Shown: positions 56,715 through 64,000 of the stretch, piece after piece
Numbering within the stretch: position 1 is the stretch's first letter
Layout: each line of letters opens with the position of its first letter
From: a virus
Reading direction: 5' to 3' (one strand)
Virus record (IMG/VR): IMGVR_UViG_3300036770_001972
Coordinates: 1-64,000 of that record
DNA length: 64,000 nt
Notes under the pieces: model-generated
Told to the model about the DNA's origin: nothing
Database searches by the model: none
Seen by the model: the letters and a program-made list of their open reading frames with translations, nothing else
Program-made: the position numbers and the translations under genes

Positions 56715-58640
56715 TTACCGTGTAAATGGAGAATCACTTGCACTTCTATCTATTGTGGTCTTTTCGGGCACCGCGTTGATTGAGATTCCTAGATCATCGA
56801 TGATGATGATCTGATTTCTCCTTGCAAAGATGTCTTTCTTCTCGGGAGTTACTGTGACCTTTAGCGATGTTTGTCCGTCATCCAAGTACTCGGGGATGAA
56901 GTTTCGAAGTGAGATTGTTCCCGTCGAATAGTCGATGCTGCCGATGTTCTTCAGAACAACTACTTTAGAAGATCCGACTTGCTTGTAGACGCGGACATTT
57001 CCGTAGCCATCGTCATCCAAGAAGCAATCCACGATTGGCTTGACAACTGCCGTCGATGTTGCATCTCTGTATCCAAATAAAGTGCTAGAAAGAATCGGGG
57101 TATAGCCGTCTACTGGGTGTAGAAGTGGGTTGTCAAAACGGATGGTATATGGAGCAGCCCGACCCAAGTTTGGCTCAAACTGCTTCGAAAGAGTGATTTC
57201 AGTTGAGTTTGAGTTGATCGCGGGTGCAGAACCATCGATGATGGACGAGAACTTGGAGAGTCTGAAGTTGCGTTGGAAGAGTCCCAAGTAGTTGGTGCTG
57301 TATGCCTTGATAAGAGACGAGATGCGAGTTTCGACACCCGACTTGTTCAAGGTGGTCTTTGATTCGTCGTAGTAGACGGTCACCGCTGGATTGATGTAAA
57401 GAATGTCGGGATCGACAACCTCGGGCGTGATGGTCACAAGGTTTCTCTGCCCCAAAATGGTTCGCTCAATTGCTTGCTTCTCGGTACTGGAAAGGCGTGT
57501 TCCTACTTTTGGCTTGATGCTGATGAACACCTTTCCGTACTGAGGCGGATCATTCTCTTCTCCACCCCAAATGAAGAACGAGTCTGCTCGGCTTGCGTAC
57601 TCGCGCCCAAGGATTGCCTTGTAGTCATCTGCCGTTACCGCACGGTCTTGCGCTTGATAGTTTCTCGGGGCGTAATAGCGGATCGACTCAATGTCCTCGC
57701 TGTCTTCTCCTCCGAAAGAAACCTGAACCTTGTCATCATCGTCCGTCTTGATTCGGACTTCATCGACGCGGCTATCGTTAGAGGTAATTGCCCTCTTCAC
57801 GCTAGTCTCGTCGTATCCAATCCCATTCCCAGCCGAACCATTCGTAACCAAGTAGCGAAGTGTAACGACATTTCCGTTTTCGATTGCCTTGCCGATCACA
57901 CCATCACCAAAATAGACTTCCCAAAACCCATCGCGGCTCTCCTGAATGAAGAACACATTCGATGAGGAGTCCAACTTGTTGATGTCAATTGCCCTCTTCC
58001 AAAGTTGTGCAGAACCCGTGGTATCTGTTTGGGATCGTTGTACCAATACCACCAAGGTATCGATATCGACATTCAGATCGGGGATCGCAAACTTCGCTTC
58101 CGACCCCCCCTGCGTGTTGGCGACATACGCAACTTGCTTGAGATAGCCCTGATACAGGGTGACATCCTGAACAATGTTTTCCCCACCACGACGAACTGCT
58201 TTGTAGGTCTCTAGGTTGACAAAATTGACTGCCTTCCCATCGACATCCTTGCCACGAAACACGGTTCCCTGCTCCACAAACTCTCTGCCCTGAATGACTC
58301 TTTGGGTGAAGGGGGAAGTAACATCGTCCGTGCCCATCGAAATATCAACCACCAATTGGGCTGCTTTCTTCGATCTTGGCGTGTAGTTGAGATGCTTCGC
58401 CAAGGACACAACAGAGGGTCGCATGACAGCCGAATCGATGAACGACTCGTTCGCTGCCATGTTTGCATAGAACGCCTGATAGTGCGTGTTGTATGCCAAC
58501 AGATCCAAGACGATTGACAGCGCAGAGCCTTCAAAGTTGTAGTCCTTAAATTGCTCTTGACCCTGAAGATACGCCTTGAGGTTGTTCTTGATTTCGTCAA
58601 ACTCAAGCGACTGAATTGGTGTATTGGAACTGTTGTTCAT
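56715..58640 (-). CDS. gp6: baseplate wedge protein (T4 gp6-like)
   Basis: The 641-residue product (T4 gp6: 660) begins EFDEIKNNLKAYLQGQEQFKDYNFEGSALSIVLDLLAYNTHYQAFYANMAANESFIDSAVMR. That block defines the gp6/gpJ-type wedge protein. AVTADDYKAILGREY lies in the conserved middle, and a gp6-like C-terminal beta-domain follows. It forms the inner ring of the baseplate. Start overlaps the gp25 stop (ATGA). Confidence 0.95.
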   Translation of the reverse strand: MNNSSNTPIQSLEFDEIKNNLKAYLQGQEQFKDYNFEGSALSIVLDLLAYNTHYQAFYANMAANESFIDSAVMRPSVVSLAKHLNYTPRSKKAAQLVVDISMGTDDVTSPFTQRVIQGREFVEQGTVFRGKDVDGKAVNFVNLETYKAVRRGGENIVQDVTLYQGYLKQVAYVANTQGGSEAKFAIPDLNVDIDTLVVLVQRSQTDTTGSAQLWKRAIDINKLDSSSNVFFIQESRDGFWEVYFGDGVIGKAIENGNVVTLRYLVTNGSAGNGIGYDETSVKRAITSNDSRVDEVRIKTDDDDKVQVSFGGEDSEDIESIRYYAPRNYQAQDRAVTADDYKAILGREYASRADSFFIWGGEENDPPQYGKVFISIKPKVGTRLSSTEKQAIERTILGQRNLVTITPEVVDPDILYINPAVTVYYDESKTTLNKSGVETRISSLIKAYSTNYLGLFQRNFRLSKFSSIIDGSAPAINSNSTEITLSKQFEPNLGRAAPYTIRFDNPLLHPVDGYTPILSSTLFGYRDATSTAVVKPIVDCFLDDDGYGNVRVYKQVGSSKVVVLKNIGSIDYSTGTISLRNFIPEYLDDGQTSLKVTVTPEKKDIFARRNQIIIIDDLGISINAVPEKTTIDRSASDSPFTR

Positions 58641-59029
58641 CTTAGCCTCTGTAGAGCGACTGTTGTAGAGAAGACTTTCTGCACATTCTTAATGGTGAAG
58701 TGAATCGTGATTCGGATCTCATTCCTATCTATTACATCAACCACATCAACGATGGCGTTGCTGACTCGCGGCTCGTACCGCTGAATTGTGTCTCCGATTC
58801 TTCTCTTAAGTTCGATTAGCATGATCGGATCAACCAGTTCAAACAGCAGATCCTGAATGCCTGAACTAATCTCGGGGTGAAATGGCTTCTCTCCACGGCG
58901 ATACAGCAGAAGGTTGCGGAGTGACCGCTTGATGGCTTCCTCATCCTTACGCAAAGAGACATCGCCCGACAGCGGATTGCGGTCAAAGTTGATGTCTAGG
59001 TCTATGGATGTGTTCTGTGCTTTTGCCAT
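58637..59029 (-). CDS. gp25: baseplate wedge protein (gp25-like)
   Basis: This 130-residue protein (T4 gp25: 132) has SLRKDEEAIKRSLRNLLLYRRGEKPFHPEISSGIQDLLFEL and the EPR motif in RYEPRVSNAIVDVVDV, both diagnostic of the GPW/gp25 family. It anchors the sheath to the wedge core with gp6. CTAAGGT precedes the ATG. Confidence 0.96.
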   Translation of the reverse strand: MAKAQNTSIDLDINFDRNPLSGDVSLRKDEEAIKRSLRNLLLYRRGEKPFHPEISSGIQDLLFELVDPIMLIELKRRIGDTIQRYEPRVSNAIVDVVDVIDRNEIRITIHFTIKNVQKVFSTTVALQRLR

Positions 59030-59031
59030 TG

Positions 59032-59676
59032 TTACCTTAGAGCCAGTTCAAGTTCTGTGTAATCTCGGGATTGTTCGAATGTTGAAGACAGTTCCTTTAC
59101 TTCATCCATCGTGGGTAGTTTGTTTGCCTCAAACCATTCCAGTTCGATGAATCCAACATACAGGTCTTCTTTCATGATCGGAAGAATCGCATATGCAACG
59201 ATGCCGTTTGACTTGTTGTACGAGCGGAAATAGCCTTCCCGCATCGACTCTGTCATGTGTAGTCTTGGATTGTTCTCCCGCATCGTCTCCACCAAATCCC
59301 AAAACATGGTGACAAGGATGTTCTGTAGATTGGCACCATCGTATGGAACTCCTCGCTCACATGATTCATGTGTGATTGAGAACTTCTTCATCGGTGTGCC
59401 ATCTAGGAACTTACCTCCATTGTGAAAGTGACCGATTCGCGCCCTGCATGCATTTGCCTTTACACGAAGACCTGTGAGTGTTTCGTGAATGATCGTATGC
59501 TTTGCTTGGAAACTGGAACTTCTGCTTCCTCCAATAGAAGCCTCCTCCATTTCCCTCCGCTTCTCTACATGAAAGCGTCTCTTTGCATAGAACACTCCTG
59601 CAATAAGACCGCTTATGATTCCCGATGCGGCGATACCTACTTCAAACCAAGTCTGTAGCGATGTGAACATCTCCAT
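59032..59676 (-). CDS. membrane-anchored protein inside the baseplate operon, 214 aa
   Basis: The N-terminus has one TM segment (~9-29; VGIAASGIISGLIAGVFYA) followed by a basic stretch (KRRFHVEKRR). The C-terminal ~160 residues form a soluble alpha/beta domain containing CRARIGHFHNGGKFLDGTPMKKFSITHE and IVAYAILPIMKEDLYVGFIELEW, reminiscent of GAF/PAS-type sensor folds (tentative). It is embedded between gp25 and the PAAR gene with 2-3 nt gaps. It may act in the host membrane or on assembly at the membrane. Confidence 0.75.
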   Translation of the reverse strand: MEMFTSLQTWFEVGIAASGIISGLIAGVFYAKRRFHVEKRREMEEASIGGSRSSSFQAKHTIIHETLTGLRVKANACRARIGHFHNGGKFLDGTPMKKFSITHESCERGVPYDGANLQNILVTMFWDLVETMRENNPRLHMTESMREGYFRSYNKSNGIVAYAILPIMKEDLYVGFIELEWFEANKLPTMDEVKELSSTFEQSRDYTELELALR

Positions 59677-59679
59677 CTC

Positions 59680-59967
59680 TCATCCCCCGCAGTAGACATT
59701 TTTGCTTCCCCGCGCACATGCGGATCCACAATGGACAGGATCAGCCACCCTAGCAGCGGGTCGGCTATTGATAAAGACGGAAGAGGATCCCTCTGCCGTT
59801 TTGCTAGTATGGCATGAATCGCCACAGCAATGCGTTGCCCAACCGTCACCCTTGCGATGCCAACCAAGACTATTCACGAATACATTCTTAGAACCCTCGA
59901 CATTACGACGAGGGGGGAAGCATCCATGTCCTGAGCAGATATCGGTGTGTCTGTGAGCGGCTGGCAT
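59680..59967 (-). CDS. PAAR-type baseplate spike tip protein
   Basis: The 95-residue protein is His-, Cys- and Gly-rich and contains two PAAR-like halves: GSKNVFVNSLGWHRKGDGW and GSSSVFINSRPAARVADPVHCG, plus a terminal GSKNVYCGG. The sequence PAARVAD gives the family its name. PAAR proteins form the pointed, metal-binding tip on a gp5/VgrG spike. The gp5-like gene lies 1.5 kb upstream in the same operon. AAGGAG precedes the ATG. Confidence 0.95.
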   Translation of the reverse strand: MPAAHRHTDICSGHGCFPPRRNVEGSKNVFVNSLGWHRKGDGWATHCCGDSCHTSKTAEGSSSVFINSRPAARVADPVHCGSACARGSKNVYCGG

Positions 59968-59976
59968 CTATTCTCC

Positions 59977-60759
59977 TTAGCAATTTGGAAAGTACCCCCG
60001 CTCCTTCATGGTGGCGAGATACTGTTTGTTCGTCACGGGATTTCCATCTATGAACATCTGATTCCTGATATTTAGGATGAACTCATCCCTGTCAGATGAC
60101 CAATTGTTGCTCGTATCGATTACGAACTCACCATCGATGTATCTGCTCGTCAGAGAAGAATCAAATGCCCGTGCGATGAAGATGATTCCCTTTGGTATCG
60201 GGAATCCTGCCCTATACAGAGAAGCCGAACCACGAACCGCGTAGTTGTCCTCTGTGAACTTTCTCGGGCCCTGTTCTCCAAAATTGAAGTTGAATGTCTG
60301 TGCTGCCCGAACATCTCTAGGATCTTCGGGTATCCCCTGTGGATTGGTAAGTCCAAATTCCTCGGGAAAGATATCGTCCAAGTCATCGATCTTCCCGAAC
60401 ATGTATCCTGTGTCGATGTCTAGCGTCAGGCTAGGGGGAAACACACCGCTAACGATTGCAAACTTCAGATCGCCACCAGTTGTTGGCGGTGCGCCCACAT
60501 AGGACACATAGGATGCTCTCAATTGGATCGTAGTTCTGCATCCGACATCAGGGTCTTGCGGTCGAATCACCTTCTGCTGTTCATAGATCGGGCGAGACGG
60601 GGAGGTCTCGTTGTATGACTTGTTCAGGATAGCGGGACTCAACCATTGGATATCTCCCGTAACGGAGGAAAGCGACTCGTCCTGTTCAACGATGTTCAGT
60701 TCTCCAAATCCTGCGGGATAGTAGTATTCGATAGGCTGTGCGCCCGTCATACTAGCCAT
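59977..60759 (-). CDS. hypothetical baseplate-cluster structural protein, 260 aa
   Basis: The N-terminal region (IEYYYPAGFGELNIVEQDE) is followed by a segment with Ig-like SGVFPPSLTLDIDTGYMFGKID. This matches the putative Ig pattern (G.lP.glslD..tG.i.G.....) found in phage structural proteins. The rest is mixed beta. Position between PAAR and gp5 genes points to the central baseplate. AGGAG precedes the ATG, which overlaps the previous stop. Confidence 0.78.
   Translation of the reverse strand: MASMTGAQPIEYYYPAGFGELNIVEQDESLSSVTGDIQWLSPAILNKSYNETSPSRPIYEQQKVIRPQDPDVGCRTTIQLRASYVSYVGAPPTTGGDLKFAIVSGVFPPSLTLDIDTGYMFGKIDDLDDIFPEEFGLTNPQGIPEDPRDVRAAQTFNFNFGEQGPRKFTEDNYAVRGSASLYRAGFPIPKGIIFIARAFDSSLTSRYIDGEFVIDTSNNWSSDRDEFILNIRNQMFIDGNPVTNKQYLATMKERGYFPNC
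60069..60075 (-). promoter_or_regulatory. late promoter element CTAAATA (internal)
   Basis: CTAAATA on the minus strand inside the 260-aa gene, about 100 nt before the PAAR gene start. It may give extra late transcription of PAAR and the genes after it. Confidence 0.45.
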
Positions 60760-61478
60760 CAGAACTCTCCTAGGTCGATTTCATCATCCAAACTCTTGAC
60801 TGTCACATCGGGAGATTCAATTACGATGTTTGGATTAGTACCGTATGGAACGGGTTCTGCAATGAAAGCATCCACGGGTTCTTCCGCAGGCTGTGACAAT
60901 GCAGATCCAAGTTGTGGCTGCGACTGTGGTGTTGGTATCGCTTCGGGTTTGCCGCAGGATATGGTTGGGATGTTGCTCTGAATCGCTGCGCCGATATCTG
61001 CAATAGTGTCGTTGATCTTGCCAACAACACCCACAATAGCCTCGGATGCGATCTGTAGTGTTGGGAGGGTGATTCCGTTGATTCCCGCCATGATGTCGTT
61101 CAGCGATGGCAAGCCACCAATGCTTGCATTCGGGATGTCCAAATCCAAAGACGGCACCTTCCCCAAGAATCCGCAAATGTCGATATCGGGAACTTGGGAC
61201 ATGTCTCCTCTCTCGGTAGTCAGTTCGTTGATCGACTTCTTCGATTCGTTGAAATCAGTCGCCACGGGGACATTCACCATCCCACGGATACTCACCGCCT
61301 CGCTTGTCTTCACCGATGACTTCTGTGCTGCGTCCAATGCTGCGTAGGTCTTCAGTTGATTCTGCTGATCGAATTGATAGGTTTCGATGTCTTCCGAAGA
61401 ATACACAGAACCCTGCGTACTCCTAGATGGAGTTGCGCTTGCGATTGGAATAGACAAGTTTGGTCTTGAAAAAGACAT
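60759..61478 (-). CDS. hypothetical baseplate-cluster protein, 239 aa
   Basis: An N-terminal Ser/Thr/Pro-rich region is followed by a short helix, then a segment with repeated hydrophobic/Gly/Ile turns (SIGGLPSLNDIMAGINGITLPTLQIASEAIVGVVGKINDTIADIGAAI). The C-terminus is Pro/Gln/Asp-rich and acidic. No family recognised. It starts in overlap with the gp5 stop (TAATG) and ends in overlap with the next gene, so it is part of the hub operon. Confidence 0.77.
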   Translation of the reverse strand: MSFSRPNLSIPIASATPSRSTQGSVYSSEDIETYQFDQQNQLKTYAALDAAQKSSVKTSEAVSIRGMVNVPVATDFNESKKSINELTTERGDMSQVPDIDICGFLGKVPSLDLDIPNASIGGLPSLNDIMAGINGITLPTLQIASEAIVGVVGKINDTIADIGAAIQSNIPTISCGKPEAIPTPQSQPQLGSALSQPAEEPVDAFIAEPVPYGTNPNIVIESPDVTVKSLDDEIDLGEF

Positions 61479-62713
61479 TAGTCCTTATTCCTCACTTGCA
61501 AATCGGATGGGCTGAGTTTTTCGATTAGTCCATTGACCAATCCACGCAACTTGTCCATGAGAGTTTGTACATTTGACGAGTTCTCACCCTCGGGATTCAA
61601 GTCGATTCTCGGAGCCATGATGACCATGTTTCCTTCGCTAGAGAGCGTATAGGTTCCCTTGACCTTCTGAAGGAAGTTGCCGCCGACATCTACCGTCATG
61701 TTTCCTCGGGCGTACATCTTCGTGTCTCCCTGAACCTCAATCTCCAAGTCCTTGCCCATCATGATCTTCATCGTCTTGTCCGCATTGAACGAGCAGTTTC
61801 CCTTTACAAGAATCATCTTGTCATTCAGGGTGATGTCCCATGCGTTTCCGACAACCTTGTGTACCTCGCTGCCTCTCGGGTGAATCTCCGTAAAGGTGCC
61901 TGAGCAATGGTACCAATGCATTCTCTCTGCCCCTGGGGTATCGTCATACTCGACAATGTGTCCCGCCTGAGACTCATAGACATTGTTGAAGGGATACTGG
62001 GCTGCATATGGTGTCTCGGGTTCTGCCCAAAATCCATAGAGTGCCGACACGCAGAATTCGATGCTGTCTTTCTTCTTTTTGACAATCGTGTTCTCAATCT
62101 GCTCGTTTCTTGCCAACCTGTTCGTGTCTGCTTCTCCCATTCGTGAGATAAGCGGATACATCCCCTGCGGATCAGCAAACCCGCGACCTGTATCGATGGT
62201 CGGATTCTTGGGCAACTGATACGACTTGAGTCCGACATCGTTCTTTGCCTCGTCCAACGACGAGATGATCTCTGCCTTCTTGCTTTCGATCTGATTGATG
62301 TAGATCTGCTTGACATCCTCGGGATCCACAAACGGCAGATTTGGCAGATTCGACAGTTCGTTTGGAACTGGAATGTTTACGGTGTTGATCCCGCCGATTG
62401 TGCCAAACACAACTGGCTCTTGCGAATTCATTCCATCTCGGAAGAACCCCACCACCCATGTTCCTTGAAGCAGACCCGTAGGAGACCACCCTTTGCCCGA
62501 AACGCTTGCGCTCGTCACGGGCATGATCACATGCGCCCAAGGAAGATTGTCGGTGGGAATCTGAGTCTTGTCATCCGTGTGCCACCCAAGTACGCGCACA
62601 CGGACGCGACCCAACTTGAGTGGATCGTAGATGTCTTCCACGACACCTTGCCACCACACGAAGCCGTTCTTGCCCATGTAGTCCGCTCTCATTGGTTCTT
62701 GGTTGCTGCTCAT
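61478..62713 (-). CDS. gp5: baseplate central spike protein (gp5-like) without lysozyme domain
   Basis: The 411-residue protein has the gp5 OB-fold (~18-125; WWQGVVEDIYDPLKLGRVRVRVLGWH ... GTWVVGFFRDGMNSQEPVVFGTIGG). A charged helical linker (~130-235) follows, then a beta-helix with short alternating repeats (~255-385; TKMYARGNMTVDVGGNFLQKVKGTYTLSSEGNMVIMAP). T4 gp5 (575 aa) carries a lysozyme between these parts; no lysozyme motif (E...D...T) is visible here. With the hub protein above and PAAR below it makes the cell-piercing needle. Confidence 0.93.
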   Translation of the reverse strand: MSSNQEPMRADYMGKNGFVWWQGVVEDIYDPLKLGRVRVRVLGWHTDDKTQIPTDNLPWAHVIMPVTSASVSGKGWSPTGLLQGTWVVGFFRDGMNSQEPVVFGTIGGINTVNIPVPNELSNLPNLPFVDPEDVKQIYINQIESKKAEIISSLDEAKNDVGLKSYQLPKNPTIDTGRGFADPQGMYPLISRMGEADTNRLARNEQIENTIVKKKKDSIEFCVSALYGFWAEPETPYAAQYPFNNVYESQAGHIVEYDDTPGAERMHWYHCSGTFTEIHPRGSEVHKVVGNAWDITLNDKMILVKGNCSFNADKTMKIMMGKDLEIEVQGDTKMYARGNMTVDVGGNFLQKVKGTYTLSSEGNMVIMAPRIDLNPEGENSSNVQTLMDKLRGLVNGLIEKLSPSDLQVRNKD

Positions 62714-64000
62714 GATGTCTCCAAATTCAACTCTGCCTTCTTGTAGTCGGCAATCGGTTCTGCGAACGAATCACGCGACAATGTCATCGTCATAGTATGT
62801 TCACGATCTGTTACGAGATGCTTTACGGTGGTGACCAAGTAGCGACCCTTGAGGTAGTCATCTTCGTAGTTGTCTTGATTCTTCGTTGCTTCCTTTGCAA
62901 TCGTCCTGAAGTTGATCACCTGACCCGCCTTGACATTCGTATCGCCGTAACAGGAAACTATGAGATTGATCGAATTCAGTTGGTTGAGTAGAGACTGCCT
63001 GAGCAATACCGTTTCATCGGGATCGTGAACCTGTGCAAGTCCCGCCATCGAATAAGATGACTTTGGATAGAATCGAATGTGCGATTCCACGGAGTCTGTG
63101 TAATCGATCTTCTGCATCGGAATGAGAGGGTTCTTCTCAAGATGTGCAGCATCATTCATAAACGACTTGTCATACTTGAACTGCGAGGTAGACCATGTCT
63201 TGGTTGTCATGTCATGGGTCATGATCGCTGACGCAAGCATTCCCAAGTTCTGTTGCTTGATCTTGTCCGTCATGTCTTCCACGACCAACGAGTGAATGTT
63301 GCGAAGTTCAGACTCAAGCATTCTTGCCCCATCGTCGCTACGGAACCCATCGGGATAGTTTGTGTATGTAAACGCGGCATCGGCTGTCTTTAGACCCGAC
63401 AGGGGGACGAAATGGTGCCCGTCTGAGTTTTGAAACAGCACATAATCACACATGGAGGTGTCGGCTCTCGCTCTAGCCCTATGTGCAAGCCAATTGATTG
63501 CATACAGGGGCGACCAATAGGGAATCACATACGAGCGATTGTCGAAGGTCTCTGTAACCGTCTTGAGATGGATCTTGTCATCATCGAAGGCTTCCCGTGC
63601 AAGCCCGATTGCGCCGCCTACGATAGCCCCAGCCACGCTCCCTGCAATCGGGATGGGGATCATACTGCCAACCAAGCCCCCTGCTGCCGCGCCTCCTGCG
63701 AGGGCTGAAATGAGACCGTTGTTTTCGCCGTTATCGACCGCCAAAAACTCGTCAAAGATGTTCTCCACCATCTTGGACACGGGCATGTTTCGATATGATT
63801 TCGAAACCTTTGTTTGCATGCTTTTGATCGCCTGTTGAGCGACAAACTCAATGCGAACCATCTGTGTTGATTCCTGTGCAGTCTCGGTCAGCACCGAAAT
63901 TTTGTATGTTCGAAACACCATCTTCACGGGCTGACTGCCGCCCATGGGCGTTCGATAGATGATTGTCAGAGTCTCGGCACCGATGATCGGAAAGTTCTTT
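62710..64000 (-). CDS. gp27: baseplate hub protein (T4 gp27-like), N-terminus beyond window
   Basis: The frame stays open through the last base; the residues before the first ATG (at 63945) read NFPIIGAETLTIIYRTP, so the gene starts outside the window. Matches to T4 gp27 are structural in order: MVRIEFVAQQAI, KMVENIFDEFL, NRSYVIPYWSPLYAINWLAHRARA and DYVLFQNSDGHHFVPL. A Gly/Ala-rich insertion (~90-130 of the visible part; GGAAAGGLVGSMIPIPIAGSVAGAIVGGAIGLA) is unusual. It forms the trimeric hub that holds gp5. The stop overlaps gp5 (ATGA). Confidence 0.85.
   Translation of the reverse strand, partial: KNFPIIGAETLTIIYRTPMGGSQPVKMVFRTYKISVLTETAQESTQMVRIEFVAQQAIKSMQTKVSKSYRNMPVSKMVENIFDEFLAVDNGENNGLISALAGGAAAGGLVGSMIPIPIAGSVAGAIVGGAIGLAREAFDDDKIHLKTVTETFDNRSYVIPYWSPLYAINWLAHRARARADTSMCDYVLFQNSDGHHFVPLSGLKTADAAFTYTNYPDGFRSDDGARMLESELRNIHSLVVEDMTDKIKQQNLGMLASAIMTHDMTTKTWSTSQFKYDKSFMNDAAHLEKNPLIPMQKIDYTDSVESHIRFYPKSSYSMAGLAQVHDPDETVLLRQSLLNQLNSINLIVSCYGDTNVKAGQVINFRTIAKEATKNQDNYEDDYLKGRYLVTTVKHLVTDREHTMTMTLSRDSFAEPIADYKKAELNLETS

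Noticed and set aside
61478-62713. Lysozyme domain expected in gp5
   Set aside because: The linker between OB-fold and beta-helix has no T4-lysozyme-type catalytic pattern.

Overview
The window is part of a T4-like contractile-tailed phage (myovirus) genome, or a provirus/MAG contig derived from one. The right two thirds holds, on the minus strand, a nearly unbroken T4-type virion programme: hub, spike, wedge, tail fibres, neck, terminase, sheath, tube, portal, prohead core, protease and major capsid protein. Many late genes are preceded by a T4-like late promoter element (CTAAATA, with one exact TATAAATA). No tRNA, integrase, insertion sequence or CRISPR array was seen.

The host is the most interesting question. 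Three exported proteins carry signatures typical of Planctomycetota, especially Phycisphaerae-type genomes. They are a secreted beta-sandwich protein ending in a PEP-CTERM-like tail, a signal-peptide protein with a cohesin-like domain and a C-terminal dockerin pair, and a secreted S8 protease with the same dockerin-type tail. A fourth protein has a PEP-CTERM-like tail but no signal peptide. I infer a T4-like phage of a planctomycete or a relative; this is not proven by the window alone.

Layout. 1-19.6 kb (plus strand): about 50 small, tightly packed genes in short operons behind sigma70-type promoters, mostly accessory and unknown. They include an endonuclease VII, a gmd/fcl pair for GDP-L-fucose, a deaminase-like protein, a holin candidate and two paralogous families. 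One family has 11 members with a C-terminal ARxxW...GW motif; the other has 4 tandem coiled-coil members ending in GWDC(F/Y)K. 19.6-22.4 kb: convergence point with a lipoprotein/3-TM protein, the S8 protease and two small plus-strand ORFs. 22.4-31.5 kb: two gp3-like tail completion proteins, gp23, gp22, gp21, small head proteins, gp20 and gp19. 31.5-38.6 kb: gp18, gp17, gp16, gp15, gp14, gp13. 38.6-47.1 kb: two large fibres, a GT2 glycosyltransferase and small fibre-associated proteins. 47.1-64 kb: a very large structural protein, gp8, a wedge protein, gp6, gp25, a membrane protein, a PAAR tip, two unknown structural proteins, gp5 and a gp27-like hub cut by the window edge.

Regulation. Early promoters resemble TTGACA-N16/17-TATACT. 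At least four early and four late promoters sit so close to the ATG (5-7 nt from the -10 box) that the transcripts should be leaderless or nearly so. G/C hairpins with a TT(Y)CATA tail separate several plus-strand operons, and one operon carries a repeated SD/anti-SD palindrome that could switch translation.
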